NCBI GenBank assembly: GCA_030148165.1
Contig: JASBTZ010000003.1
Span: 248,001-312,000, forward strand
Source of the DNA: Bacteroidota bacterium
Lineage (GTDB): Bacteria; Bacteroidota; Bacteroidia; Flavobacteriales_D; Crocinitomicaceae
Reading direction: 5' to 3'
DNA length: 64,000 bases
Within the stretch, counting starts at the first letter, position 1. Each line of letters opens with the position of its first letter. The notes beneath the pieces are model-generated. The model did no database searches. It saw only the letters and a program-made list of their open reading frames with translations, and was not told the origin of the DNA. Positions 1 through 9,293 of this stretch are shown here, one piece after another. Position numbers and translations under genes: made by a program.

Positions 1-966
1 TACATTCCATGCATACTCCAGAAAGATTGCTGACTTATTCTCCTTCATGTGTGCTTTATCGAAGAGATCGACATAGAATTTTCCGAATTTGTTCCGCACA
101 AATAAAGGCACATTCTTATTGGTTGGAATCTCTGTTGTTCGATAATTCGTGCACTCTATCCTACCCTTCTTAGAGAATGCGTAAACAATCATGTCCTGAT
201 CACCTGTAGCATTAGCCATGCCTAAACGAATTGGTAACATGAATTTGTTTGAATTGAAACTTATCTGCAATGGTCGTAAACTTCTTGCCTTATTCATTTC
301 CGGATCGTCAATGTATTTCTTCACGTTCCCTACTCCGCTTAGCTTTTCCAGCTTTTCCACATCGACCTTGACAACGAAGAATTTCATGTTGTTCTTGATA
401 TACGGTTCCAGAACCTCTTCTGCCTGCGAAGGAATTTTATAGCCGTTTTCAACTAACCACGTCTTCAAACCATTTGATTTTTTCGCAGAAAGAATCAGAA
501 TATCGTATTCCTCTACTTCGTATTTAGCCTCGATGGTTACACCCAGATCCTTATCTCGTTTCTCTCCTTGAACTGAAGTAGACGCGACCTCTGACAACGT
601 CATAGTTCTGTCCAGTGACATTTCATAAAACATTTCCTGAGCACATGGATTACGGTCAAAATACTCTACTAATCGTGGCCCGGAATAGGCATCCAATTTA
701 TTAAATAAAGATGCTTCTGATATTCTGATATCATCACGTTCCAAAACCACCGGAACAGGCACTACCATAGCGAAGTCCTTCACGTCACCACTAAAGTCAT
801 TGGACATTGTAATAGTCGTTTTATCGCCATCACGTACCAAAATAACCTGAGATGATTTATTGAATAGTTTTGTATCTGCCTTTGCGACATAAAAGCCGCA
901 GAATGAAATTGCTGTCAAACTTATTAGACAAACGACTGCTGTTAGAAAATAAACTCTTCTTTTCAT
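1..966 (-). CDS. DUF2330 domain protein (3' end cut by window edge)
   Basis: 322 codons are visible from the ATG at 964-966 to the left edge, with no stop. The N-terminus MKRRVYFLTAVVCLI is a signal peptide or membrane anchor. It is followed by CGFYVAKADTKLFNKSSQVI and a segment with DFAMVVPVPV, both hallmarks of the DUF2330 family of secreted proteins of unknown function. The start lies one base after the stop of the RnfD-like gene, so the two are almost certainly co-transcribed and translationally coupled. The biochemical role is unknown. Pairing with an RnfD-like membrane protein suggests a shared envelope function, which is inference only. Confidence 0.85.
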   Translation of the reverse strand, partial: MKRRVYFLTAVVCLISLTAISFCGFYVAKADTKLFNKSSQVILVRDGDKTTITMSNDFSGDVKDFAMVVPVPVVLERDDIRISEASLFNKLDAYSGPRLVEYFDRNPCAQEMFYEMSLDRTMTLSEVASTSVQGEKRDKDLGVTIEAKYEVEEYDILILSAKKSNGLKTWLVENGYKIPSQAEEVLEPYIKNNMKFFVVKVDVEKLEKLSGVGNVKKYIDDPEMNKARSLRPLQISFNSNKFMLPIRLGMANATGDQDMIVYAFSKKGRIECTNYRTTEIPTNKNVPLFVRNKFGKFYVDLFDKAHMKENKSAIFLEYAWNV

Positions 967-967
967 A

Positions 968-1837
968 TTATTCAGATTTGATTAGATGTTTTTTGTTGAT
1001 CCATTCGAACTTCAACGAAGGATAGATTTTATCGAGAAATACCGTTACGGGTGTCATAAAGAAAAGTACCCAGATCGGTGCTGTATAGATTTGCATCCAG
1101 TTGGTCAAGATGAAAGTTGCTCCTGCCAATATCACAGACCATAGGATTCTTGCCTTTCTGGAATTCGGTATCGTCATCGGATCCGTTATCATGAAAAAGG
1201 CAAATAATAGAAAAGTCCCGCTGGAGAACTTGTGATATAATACATCCATGGTCCACCCCTGATACAATACCGTTCGAAAATACTCCATCGCGAAAAGCGC
1301 GATCAGGAAGGTTATGGTTGTTTCCAGTCGACCAATGCGCATCAGAACTACAGCTCCCAGGAAAGAAATGCCAAATAAGAAAATAGCACTACTTCCCCAT
1401 TGTCCGGGTGAGATCCAGGCGTCCTGAAACATGAGGATGGAAATAATGATTCCAAAATTTGCCGGGTTGAACAGGTGCTTGTTTTTAATACGGATCAAAA
1501 ACTTGCTCGATATGGCTAAAACACCTGCCAATCCCAGCGTTAACAACGACGTTGATTGTAGCAGGATCGTCAATCCTAAGGCTGTTATCAGACCACTTTT
1601 TAATCCGCGCATATCCGCAGAAACGATCTTCAGCCAAATAAACTGTGTTGTCAAACATGAACCAATTACCACGCCTACCTCTTCCCATCCGATGTTCCAA
1701 TCGAGCTCAACAATTCCATAGATAAGAAAGATTGAAAGATAGATGATCTGAAAGTGACGCGCATCCTTCAGAAAGGATCTCGTTTTATTTAAAATGTTTT
1801 CGACAGGCATGCTTCTAATAGATTCAACTTGACTCAT
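968..1837 (-). CDS. Orphan RnfD/NqrB-like membrane protein
   Basis: A 289-aa polytopic membrane protein with about nine hydrophobic segments. Residues 118-127 (KNKHLFNPAN) and 205-220 (SSGTFLLFAFFMITDP) match conserved segments of the RnfD/NqrB family, the membrane subunit of ion-pumping Rnf and Nqr electron-transport complexes. No other rnf or nqr gene is visible nearby. I do not see the SGAT-type threonine motif that carries covalent FMN in true RnfD/NqrB, so it may be a flavin-less or divergent paralogue. It is the first gene of a pair with the DUF2330 gene (1-base gap). The family call is firm; the function is not. Confidence 0.8.
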   Translation of the reverse strand: MSQVESIRSMPVENILNKTRSFLKDARHFQIIYLSIFLIYGIVELDWNIGWEEVGVVIGSCLTTQFIWLKIVSADMRGLKSGLITALGLTILLQSTSLLTLGLAGVLAISSKFLIRIKNKHLFNPANFGIIISILMFQDAWISPGQWGSSAIFLFGISFLGAVVLMRIGRLETTITFLIALFAMEYFRTVLYQGWTMDVLYHKFSSGTFLLFAFFMITDPMTIPNSRKARILWSVILAGATFILTNWMQIYTAPIWVLFFMTPVTVFLDKIYPSLKFEWINKKHLIKSE

Positions 1838-2057
1838 AATTCCATATTTGTATGTAATTGTACTTTGATACAGTCATTCTTTTAATGCGTTCAAAAAAAC
1901 ATTGAATTTCATTTAGTCTATTCCGGTTCGCCAGTCGATTTGTCCGATTCACCATGCTATTGGGTCAACTGACAAACATCCCCATTGAAAAGCACCATCT
2001 CTTTCATAACTTACTATCAGAACTATTAACAAACAACCATTAAAAAACAAAAAAGCT

Positions 2058-2537
2058 ATGTCACACATTAACAAAATATCATCGAGAATATCACGATCAA
2101 CAAGCCCCACAACAATTGTCTCGACATTTGTTTCAGGAATAACGATTAGCTTATTTATGATGGTCTTTTTTGGAGTAATGAAGGCTACGGGCTTTGGTGA
2201 AGTATTATACCTTCGAGCACTAAACTTCATCTTCTTGGGTGGCGGTATTTTCTTAACGCTTCGGCTTTTTGCCAATCAAAATCGCGATCACCATTTGAGC
2301 TATTTCAAGGGAATGTTAATTGGCTTATTAACAACCGTATTCGCTATCATTCCTTTTGCAATATTTTTGCTCATCTATTTAAATGCTGACGTGGCTTTTG
2401 TTGAATACATACAGCTGAATGCACCGTTTGGAGAATACCTTTCGGTAGGCACTATGACGGCAGTGGTTTCATTTGAAGGTCTAGTGTCTGGTATTGTGTT
2501 TACTTATGTTATATTACCATACTTTAAAAAAGAATAG
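2058..2537 (+). CDS. DUF4199-like membrane protein
   Basis: A 159-aa protein with four hydrophobic segments, at roughly residues 18-40, 50-67, 83-105 and 130-153, and a short basic C-terminus (ILPYFKKE). The arrangement resembles DUF4199, a small inner-membrane family widespread in Bacteroidota with no known function. The gene stands alone, ahead of a hairpin shared with the convergent gene. The ATG follows an A-rich stretch (aaaaaacaaaaaagct), as is usual for translation starts in this phylum. Confidence 0.65.
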   Translation: MSHINKISSRISRSTSPTTIVSTFVSGITISLFMMVFFGVMKATGFGEVLYLRALNFIFLGGGIFLTLRLFANQNRDHHLSYFKGMLIGLLTTVFAIIPFAIFLLIYLNADVAFVEYIQLNAPFGEYLSVGTMTAVVSFEGLVSGIVFTYVILPYFKKE

Positions 2538-2620
2538 CAAATAAAGTTGGAGGACACTTTACGAAGTGTTAGCTAGACAAAATGGAAAAACATAAGTAAA
2601 ACACAATCTACCAAAAAAAA

Positions 2621-2640
2621 GAGCCTCTGAAAAGAGGCTC
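2621..2640 (-). terminator. Rho-independent terminator, probably bidirectional
   Basis: An 8-bp perfect stem, GAGCCTCT/AGAGGCTC, with a GAAA loop. On the minus strand it is followed by eight Ts (plus-strand A run 2613-2620), just after the stop of the 2647-3297 gene. On the plus strand the T run is short (TTTCT), so it may also end the DUF4199-like transcript. Confidence 0.85.
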
Positions 2641-2646
2641 TTTCTA

Positions 2647-3297
2647 TTATTGCTTATCGCACCATTCGTTGTATTCTTTGAAGACGTCTTCCATGTTAAT
2701 GATCTTGTTATAACCTGACTCGCCCGCCTTAACTTTCTTATAGAGCTCTTTATGATCCTTGATATATGCCTTCATCTTGTTGGTAAAGTCTTTTTCAAAG
2801 AACTCTTCTGTAACCGCCATTTCATCACCATCCTTATAATACACATAGGTAGCCGGAAACTTTCGATTTCCATATTCTTCATCTGTTTCGTTCGGTCGCT
2901 GTTTCAATTGGTTATAACCAGGTGCACGATCGTACCACACATATTTCTTAATGCAATGTTGATCATCAACAATAAGGTTTCCTCTCATTTTTGTAACAGA
3001 TGCTCCTCCTGAAAAATTAATCACTTTGTAATGTTTATCAGCTACTTTGTACTCGCTCAAATCATCTGCGTCGTAAATTGTTCTCTTCGTATCGTCTTTC
3101 TTCTTGTAAAATATTACTTCTTCCTGAAGCTTGTAGCGACTTTGATACTTGATGTATCCTTCAGTCTTTCTACCATCTTTATCAACGACAAAGCCTTCGT
3201 AAAGTTCACCGTACTGATATTTATCTGTACTCCAATCCTGTGCAAAAGCTGAAGCACTTATCATAACGGCTACAGCTACTAATCCTTTCAATCCCAT
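2647..3297 (-). CDS. Secreted protein of unknown function
   Basis: I set the start at the ATG at 3295-3297, which gives a clean signal peptide (MGLKGLVAVAVMISASAFAQ, cleavage after AFA). A longer frame would begin with TTG and put polar residues in front of it. The mature part, about 200 aa, is rich in Lys, Asp and Tyr, with a repeated lysine/aspartate-rich beta pattern (EGYIKYQ, VIFYKKKDD). This resembles the many small periplasmic beta-rich proteins of Bacteroidota. I do not recognise the family. It stands alone and ends at a strong terminator. Confidence 0.7.
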   Translation of the reverse strand: MGLKGLVAVAVMISASAFAQDWSTDKYQYGELYEGFVVDKDGRKTEGYIKYQSRYKLQEEVIFYKKKDDTKRTIYDADDLSEYKVADKHYKVINFSGGASVTKMRGNLIVDDQHCIKKYVWYDRAPGYNQLKQRPNETDEEYGNRKFPATYVYYKDGDEMAVTEEFFEKDFTNKMKAYIKDHKELYKKVKAGESGYNKIINMEDVFKEYNEWCDKQ

Positions 3298-3401
3298 TAC
3301 TAAATTGTTTAATTGTTGTTCGGTATTCAAGATAAGAGATTATTTTGAAATGGTTACGATCCTTTAGCAAGCATTTTGTACATGCAGCACTTATTGAACA
3401 G

Positions 3402-4934
3402 TTATTCAACACACGAAGTAAGTTCAGAACCATGTTCACGCTTAAACATGATAAACTCTTCATCTTCAAATAGGACCCTCCATTCCTCATCCAACAGAAG
3501 TTCTTCATAACATGTAGTAACAGTTTCTACTCTTAAGGGATACGTATCGTCATTCTTGATCAGCGCGATATATTCTGCATCAGCAATTTTTGGGAATTTA
3601 TAGATGTTCTCTCTGAACGCTAAGTGAGATGTCAAATGCAGACTTGCACTAACTTTAGCGTCATCCGGAATTCGTTCGAGTTCTCGATAAATCTTTTTAT
3701 GATCATATTTGGAACGATACATCTCTGAACTGTAAAATTTGTATTTCGTATTCGTATACCACCCTATTAAGGAACGATTTTCGTTTTCCACTTTATAAAG
3801 AGTCATACTTAATGCTCCAATGCAGGCAAGACCGCCGAGAACAACGCTAACCTTGCGATACTTGATTTCGCTCAGTACGAAAAAGACCAGTATAGGTATA
3901 AGTGTTACGATCTCGATAGAATAGTAAGATTCTATGCCCCATCTGATATAGGAATCGTTGTACATTTTTTGGAAAATGATTGGAATCAATGCCAGCAAGT
4001 ATTTGGGTCGAAGCAACAATAAGATCCCGCCAGACACTAAATAAGTTGTATAAAACTCCAGCTTTACTCCATCAAACATGGGATCTCCGGAATGGTTTTT
4101 AAATAGCAGCCCTATACAATCAATAGGATGGGTGATCATATACTTGAGGGCCTCGAAAGGGGTACTCCCAAGAACCGCATAGTTAAACAAACTAAATGGA
4201 CGACCGGGATCTTCAATTGCAGGAATCAGAAACTTAAACGCAACCATAAAGTAGATTAATGAACCCAACGCAAAGCCAACCGCATAACGCATTTTGACTT
4301 TGTCATTTCGAAACATGAACATCAACATGATTGAAATAAATATCATCCACAACGGAATGCTCTCCCTGCCCAGGATCAAAAAAATAAACCAGAAAATTGC
4401 AAGCTTATAGTCTCCCTTGATAAAATGATACAAGAATACGGGAACAATGCTGGACAGAATGATCATCAGGTTGCAATCGGTAATAAATGAGCTATACCGA
4501 CCAAATAACACGAAATAAAGCAATAAGCCCATGTTGGCAAATATCTGTGAACTCGTATGGTACTTTATCAATTTATAACTCGCCCATCCTCCGTATAGGA
4601 TGAATGCACTTTGTATTATAAGCAAGGTATATGTTCCGAAAAGCCAGGATAATAACCAGTACAGGGGAATAAAGAAGAAAAATGTAAAAGAAAGGTGATC
4701 TTGAAGAAAGGTTTTGTTTTCTGCTAGCATAGCAGGGTTAACACTTACTCGAAAGTGTGCATAATCATAAAACGCAAAATTGTATGTAGTATAATCATTA
4801 TGAAAAGTTCGAAAAAAATAGTGATTGCAGATCGGTACAATTAAAATGATGAGACCGAAAATTAACAAAGTAGGTTTTAAATATGATCGTTCATTCAGAT
4901 GATTATAAAGAGATGTGATTAGGCGTCCTATCAT
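3402..4934 (-). CDS. DUF2079 family polytopic membrane protein
   Basis: A 510-aa protein with about ten membrane segments. Its N-terminal third has the DUF2079 layout: a soluble loop with NYTTYNFAFYDYAHF-like aromatic residues (about 45-60), then a DHLSFTFFFFIPLYWLL segment and a GRES motif (about 190). This family resembles GT-C glycosyltransferases structurally but has no proven substrate. A soluble C-terminal domain of about 110 residues follows the last helix. It is a single gene divergent from the methyltransferase at 5021. I saw no convincing promoter box upstream. Confidence 0.7.
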   Translation of the reverse strand: MIGRLITSLYNHLNERSYLKPTLLIFGLIILIVPICNHYFFRTFHNDYTTYNFAFYDYAHFRVSVNPAMLAENKTFLQDHLSFTFFFFIPLYWLLSWLFGTYTLLIIQSAFILYGGWASYKLIKYHTSSQIFANMGLLLYFVLFGRYSSFITDCNLMIILSSIVPVFLYHFIKGDYKLAIFWFIFLILGRESIPLWMIFISIMLMFMFRNDKVKMRYAVGFALGSLIYFMVAFKFLIPAIEDPGRPFSLFNYAVLGSTPFEALKYMITHPIDCIGLLFKNHSGDPMFDGVKLEFYTTYLVSGGILLLLRPKYLLALIPIIFQKMYNDSYIRWGIESYYSIEIVTLIPILVFFVLSEIKYRKVSVVLGGLACIGALSMTLYKVENENRSLIGWYTNTKYKFYSSEMYRSKYDHKKIYRELERIPDDAKVSASLHLTSHLAFRENIYKFPKIADAEYIALIKNDDTYPLRVETVTTCYEELLLDEEWRVLFEDEEFIMFKREHGSELTSCVE

Positions 4935-5008
4935 TGTACTACTCCATTATAAACGTTTACTTCATGTCAATAGGTTGGAATTGTGGTTAAACTAGCCTTA
5001 TCAATTAC

Positions 5009-5016
5009 TATCTTTA
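5009..5016 (+). promoter_or_regulatory. Near-consensus -7 box, leaderless spacing
   Basis: TATCTTTA matches TAnnTTTG at all but the last base. Four bases (ATCC) separate it from the ATG at 5021, the same spacing as at five perfect boxes elsewhere in the window. Confidence 0.4.
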
Positions 5017-5020
5017 ATCC

Positions 5021-5662
5021 ATGACTTGTCAACATTGTTGTGGAGCAGAAAGCTTTTTCGATCGGAAAAGTGCAAACCGCGATCTCAGGAGGTATTTGAA
5101 GAGGGGCCCTAATAAAACGACCCTATCACTATTATCACCATTAAAAGATGTCGCAGGTAAATCCCTTCTCGACATAGGAGGCGGCGTTGGGGTTATTCAG
5201 CATGCATTACTATTGAAAGGAGCTGTACAGACTACAGATGTGGACGCTTCATCATCCTATATTGCAATAGCTAGAGAACAGATGAAAACAAATAAAATGG
5301 AAGGAAAAATGACCTTCATTCACGGAGATTTCATTGATGTTCACGAGCGTTTGCAAAGACACCATATTGTAACATTGGAGCGTGTCGTTTGCTGTTATCC
5401 AGATGTTGACTCACTTATTAAGAATTCAACCGCAAAATCTACAGAGTATTATGGACTGGTTTATCCGATGGATAATTTCTTCTCGAAACTGATGATCAAA
5501 CTTATGGATGTCTACATGTGGATTCTTAGAAATCCATTCAGAAGCTTTGTGCACGATGAAGAAAAGATGGACAAATTAATTCAGGATCAAGGCTTTAATC
5601 GAATCCATTATGATCGGGTTTTTCCATGGAGAATAGCTGTTTATAAAAGATCATCCTCGTGA
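5021..5662 (+). CDS. SAM-dependent methyltransferase
   Basis: A 213-aa class I methyltransferase. Motif I is LLDIGGGVGV (about 49-58), with an acidic TTDVDAS loop after beta-2 and GDFID after beta-3. The N-terminus has a CQHCC cluster and FFDRKSANRDLRRY, an arrangement seen in a group of small-molecule methyltransferases related to magnesium-protoporphyrin O-methyltransferase. No porphyrin genes are near, so the substrate is unknown. It is a single gene with a probable leaderless start. Confidence 0.75.
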   Translation: MTCQHCCGAESFFDRKSANRDLRRYLKRGPNKTTLSLLSPLKDVAGKSLLDIGGGVGVIQHALLLKGAVQTTDVDASSSYIAIAREQMKTNKMEGKMTFIHGDFIDVHERLQRHHIVTLERVVCCYPDVDSLIKNSTAKSTEYYGLVYPMDNFFSKLMIKLMDVYMWILRNPFRSFVHDEEKMDKLIQDQGFNRIHYDRVFPWRIAVYKRSSS

Positions 5663-5761
5663 TCAGCCGAACATGGGAGCGCAATTGCCGATCGTCACAA
5701 TCATTTTCTAATTGGAGCTCAGATCCTTAATTTAGAAGTAATTAACCAATAATCAATAGTT

Positions 5762-6160
5762 ATGATTTTATTCCCACTAATATTAGTACTGTCATTCGGT
5801 CTACTTGTTATGTTAGCAGGTATTTCCGTATTAGCGCATTTCAAAAACAGAGACATGAGTAAGTTTCACAAAATCCTGTCTTACACCACTACTGCATTTG
5901 GATCGCTGATCGTATTTGCATGTCTGGTAGGATTTACGCTTGTTTGTTTCCATGGTCCGCGATTCGGACACGGAAAATGCAAAACGGAAATCTGCTATGG
6001 AAATAATCACGGCCACTGGAAAAAAGGTGGATGTCACAGTAAAGGCGATTGCAGCGGAGAAAAAAGCTGTAAGGTTCGTAAGAAAGTAAGCTGTGAAAGC
6101 GAAGGTCCAATGATGGAAAAGGAAATACACGTTGAGATCATTGAAGATGACGAGGATTAG
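5762..6160 (+). CDS. Small membrane protein with Cys/His-rich tail
   Basis: 132 aa. Two membrane segments (about 3-27 and 40-62) are followed by a C-terminal tail rich in Cys, His and Lys (FGHGKCKTEICYG, NNHGHWKKGGCHSKGDCSG, KSCKVRKK) and a final acidic stretch (EDDED). The tail holds seven cysteines and several histidines in spaced pairs, which looks suited to metal binding, but I know no matching family. It stands alone and ends in a clear terminator, which supports it being a real gene. The codon use looks ordinary for the window. Confidence 0.7.
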   Translation: MILFPLILVLSFGLLVMLAGISVLAHFKNRDMSKFHKILSYTTTAFGSLIVFACLVGFTLVCFHGPRFGHGKCKTEICYGNNHGHWKKGGCHSKGDCSGEKSCKVRKKVSCESEGPMMEKEIHVEIIEDDED

Positions 6161-6181
6161 ATTTCCGAAAGAACTTTTGAA

Positions 6182-6210
6182 AAGCTCTCCCTGATGGAGG
6201 GCTTTTTTTA
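6182..6210 (+). terminator. Rho-independent terminator
   Basis: The stem GCTCTCC/GGAGGGC (6185-6191 with 6197-6203, one G-T pair) has a five-base loop and is followed by seven Ts (6204-6210). It ends the Cys/His-rich membrane protein gene. Confidence 0.8.
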
Positions 6211-6352
6211 TGGCCAGAAGAATTACACTTTAAAGAGGTAGCTCAAGTTCACATATTCATTAATATTCCAATTTCCCAATAATTCTTAAAACAGAGATGT
6301 CATAGCAATAGCCTAATATGGAAGACGTTTTATCAGGACCAAAACGAACTCC

Positions 6353-7897
6353 ATGAATTTCAAAAATCCACTAGGGACACTACTCATTGCCACACTTCTA
6401 TTTACTGTACTCTTCTATAACAAAGCTCTTGGAATCAATTTATTGATCTACGAGATAGCAGTGGTTTTATACCTGTTACTAACAAAGCAATTGAAACTGA
6501 AAGGCCTCAATACCATTGTGATAACAAGCGCATTCTTATTGACAGGCATACTTACAGTAGTTCATCATTCACAATTGAGCTTTTTCGTTAACTTTCTTTC
6601 CTTTGTTGTGTTTATTGGAATGTTGAGTTCTCCGCAGATCAGGAATATCCTTCATGTTTTCTCTGCTGGATTTTTAAGCTTCTTTACTTCGCAAAAAGTA
6701 ATGTTAAGAGATAAATTAAGCATTACAACAGTCACGGGGAAAAATTTTGGGTTTAGGTTTAGACGATTCTGGCTGTTTTTTGCCCCATCAATGATTATCA
6801 TCTTTTTCATTACGCTCTATGGCTGGTCAAATCCCGAATTCGGTAATTTTATTCAGCACATTTTGGACTTTATAGGTGATAAGCTTTCGTGGTTTTTTAC
6901 TTATGTGGATTTTGCAGTTGTATTCACGATATTAACAGGGCTTCTGATAAGCAGTTTCGTCCTCATACGTGTGAGACATAAGAAAATTGAAGAAATTGAT
7001 GCCGGTCACAGTGACGAGATGATACGTGTTCGGAAAGAACATCATCAGAAGTTCAAGCTGACCGCTCTTAAGGAAGAGTACAAGGCGACCGTATTTATGT
7101 TCATCGGACTAAACATTGTTTTAATTGGATTAAATGTACTCGACATAGATCATGTTTGGCTTAATTTCCAATGGGAGGGACAATACCTGAAGCAGTTTGT
7201 ACATCGTGGAACTTACTTTCTCCTTCTTGCATTGGTCATTTCGATCATACTCGTAATGTATTGCTTTCGAGGCAATTTAAATTTCTATCCAAAGAACAGG
7301 CTTTTGAAAGTGCTTTGCTACATATGGCTCGCCCAGAACCTTATTTTGGCGATATCTGTGGGAATAAGAAACTGGTATTATATCGAGTTTTTTGCGTTGG
7401 CTTACAAGCGGATAATGATCGTATTCTTTCTTATCCTAACCATTTATGGACTTTATAGTGTTTATCGCAAGGTGAGTCAGACAAAATCAAATTATTATCT
7501 CATTAGGACAAATGCATATGCCTTGTTTTTAGTACTGATTTTATCGAGTATGTTTAATTGGGATCGCATTATTGCTCGGTACAATTTTCAGCATTCTGAC
7601 AATTCATTCGTTCATCTGAATTTTCTTTCGGAATTATCTGACACCTCTCTCCCCTTTCTTGATCTTCCCCTTTCCACCTTGGAACTGATAGACACGAAGC
7701 AATCAAGTAAATTCGGATATGATCTTCAATCCGAATCCTCTTTTAGTCTTTACAAGCGAATATATCTAACTCCAAATGATTATAAACGAAAGATAGCCAG
7801 GCGAAAAATGAGCTTTAAACAGCGTTGGGAGAAAAAAGGATGGCTGGAATGGAACTATTCCGAAGACCGCACCTATGACGAGCTTTTCAGTTATTAA
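6353..7897 (+). CDS. DUF4173/DUF4153-like polytopic membrane protein
   Basis: A 514-aa protein with about eleven hydrophobic segments. The region from about 270 to 440 (RGTYFLLLALVISIILVMY, then FFALAYKRIMIVFFL and SMFNWDRIIARYN) resembles the DUF4173 family of bacterial inner-membrane proteins, whose function is unknown. The last 75 residues are soluble and basic. It is a single gene, converging with the symporter gene with only 16 bases between their stops and no obvious terminator there. Confidence 0.65.
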   Translation: MNFKNPLGTLLIATLLFTVLFYNKALGINLLIYEIAVVLYLLLTKQLKLKGLNTIVITSAFLLTGILTVVHHSQLSFFVNFLSFVVFIGMLSSPQIRNILHVFSAGFLSFFTSQKVMLRDKLSITTVTGKNFGFRFRRFWLFFAPSMIIIFFITLYGWSNPEFGNFIQHILDFIGDKLSWFFTYVDFAVVFTILTGLLISSFVLIRVRHKKIEEIDAGHSDEMIRVRKEHHQKFKLTALKEEYKATVFMFIGLNIVLIGLNVLDIDHVWLNFQWEGQYLKQFVHRGTYFLLLALVISIILVMYCFRGNLNFYPKNRLLKVLCYIWLAQNLILAISVGIRNWYYIEFFALAYKRIMIVFFLILTIYGLYSVYRKVSQTKSNYYLIRTNAYALFLVLILSSMFNWDRIIARYNFQHSDNSFVHLNFLSELSDTSLPFLDLPLSTLELIDTKQSSKFGYDLQSESSFSLYKRIYLTPNDYKRKIARRKMSFKQRWEKKGWLEWNYSEDRTYDELFSY

Positions 7898-7913
7898 TAT
7901 GAAGGAGATATTT

Positions 7914-9236
7914 TTATTTCGGCACAGACCGTTTAATCCAGCGATCAAACACAACAGCTGCTGTTAAGTCACCCGTTACATTAATGGCTGTTCGAAACAT
8001 CCCCAGAATCCGATCAACTCCTATAACCAGCATAATGCCATCTGAAGGAATCCCTGCTGACTGCAAAACACTCGCTAGGATGATCACCCCGCCACCCGGT
8101 ATACCAGGGGTTCCGATAGAAGCACCGACAACCGTTAGCATAACTAATACGATGGACACCATGGACATTTCCATTCCGTAAGCTTGTGCAATAAAGAGTG
8201 TCGTGATGCATTGAAAAATTGCCGTTCCATCCATGTTAACGGTTGCGCCAATTGGTATGATAAAGTTGCTGACTCCCGGTGAAACATTCAGCTTGTCTTC
8301 AGCTGTTTTCAGTGATAATGGCATTACTGCGGCTGAACTTGTAGTAGAAAAAGCTAACAATTGAACATGTCCAATTTTCTTTAGAAACTGAAATGGATTC
8401 GTTCTACCCAGAGTTCCCACAACGATCATGTAAATAATCAACAGGATTAATAAACCGATGATCACCACCAGAAAATAATACGCGACGCTTGTGATAGAAG
8501 CAAAACCGATACTAGCCGTAAGTTGTGCCATCAATCCGAAAACAGCATATGGCACTATTTTCATTGCCCATTTGACTATCGTCATGCAGATTTCCTGAAT
8601 GGCTCCTATCACCATCATGATCGGCTTGAGTGTTTTTGATGTAAGCTTAGTTATGGCTACCCCGATTATAATCGTAAAAATCACGATGCTCAGCATTTCG
8701 CCAGACACCATCGCTTCAAGAGGGTTCGCCGGCAACAACTCTGAAATTGTCGTCGGTATCTCACCCAGCGACGGTAGTTTTCCTGAAAAGGATTCTCCGG
8801 CAACAGTAGATGAAGACATGAAGTCAGTGGAGCTCATCATGCTTCCAGGCTGCATCAGCAGTGCTAGAATAATTCCTACGATAATGGAAACTACCGTAGA
8901 AATCAGGAAGTAAACAAAAACGAGCAAGCCCATTTTTTTTAGTTCGCTATTTGAGTTACTTGAAATACCGCCGATAATCGAAGAAAAAATCAGCGGAATC
9001 ATGATCATTTGCACAAGCTTCATGAAGATCTTTCCCGGTAGTGCGAGCCAATTCCCAATAGTTTCAGCGTTTTTTGGTTCGACCAACGCTGCCTCCTCAC
9101 TCATAAGCATTCCAACCCCAACCCCGAGTGCAATTGCCACTAATACCTGAAGCCAAAGTCTGCGTTCGACTAGCTTCAAAAGGTAAATATGTAACGATCT
9201 TAACTTAAGGTGTTCGCCGCTTTGCTTCTCTTCCAT
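7914..9236 (-). CDS. Dicarboxylate/amino acid:cation symporter (DAACS)
   Basis: A 440-aa member of the glutamate/aspartate/C4-dicarboxylate symporter family that uses the Na+ or H+ gradient. The visible signatures are the serine-rich reentrant loop FSTTSSAAVM (about 296-305), NMDGT (334-338), GTPGIPGGG in the second hairpin, and the substrate-binding helix with D408 and RTAINVTGD (415-423). The length matches GltP/GltT-type proteins. The order of conserved motifs is complete, so it should be functional. Substrate choice (glutamate, aspartate or succinate) cannot be settled from the sequence. A perfect -7 box lies 4 nt before the ATG, so the mRNA is probably leaderless. Confidence 0.92.
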   Translation of the reverse strand: MEEKQSGEHLKLRSLHIYLLKLVERRLWLQVLVAIALGVGVGMLMSEEAALVEPKNAETIGNWLALPGKIFMKLVQMIMIPLIFSSIIGGISSNSNSELKKMGLLVFVYFLISTVVSIIVGIILALLMQPGSMMSSTDFMSSSTVAGESFSGKLPSLGEIPTTISELLPANPLEAMVSGEMLSIVIFTIIIGVAITKLTSKTLKPIMMVIGAIQEICMTIVKWAMKIVPYAVFGLMAQLTASIGFASITSVAYYFLVVIIGLLILLIIYMIVVGTLGRTNPFQFLKKIGHVQLLAFSTTSSAAVMPLSLKTAEDKLNVSPGVSNFIIPIGATVNMDGTAIFQCITTLFIAQAYGMEMSMVSIVLVMLTVVGASIGTPGIPGGGVIILASVLQSAGIPSDGIMLVIGVDRILGMFRTAINVTGDLTAAVVFDRWIKRSVPK

Positions 9237-9240
9237 GGAG

Positions 9241-9248
9241 CAAAGTTA
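9241..9248 (-). promoter_or_regulatory. Perfect -7 box, leaderless spacing (symporter)
   Basis: TAACTTTG on the minus strand, then CTCC, then the ATG at 9234-9236. A start site about 5 nt after the box would be the start codon itself. Confidence 0.6.
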
Positions 9249-9293
9249 TTTAATCGACACAACTAACAAACCCATATATGGATTTTTCCGTGA

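Noticed and set aside
1838-2057. 220-base gap checked for small RNA, tRNA or repeats
   Set aside because: I saw no cloverleaf, repeat, terminator or promoter box that I could defend.
2556-2571. ACACTT/AAGTGT hairpin after the DUF4199-like gene
   Set aside because: The 6-bp stem with no following T run is weak, and a much better terminator lies at 2621-2640.
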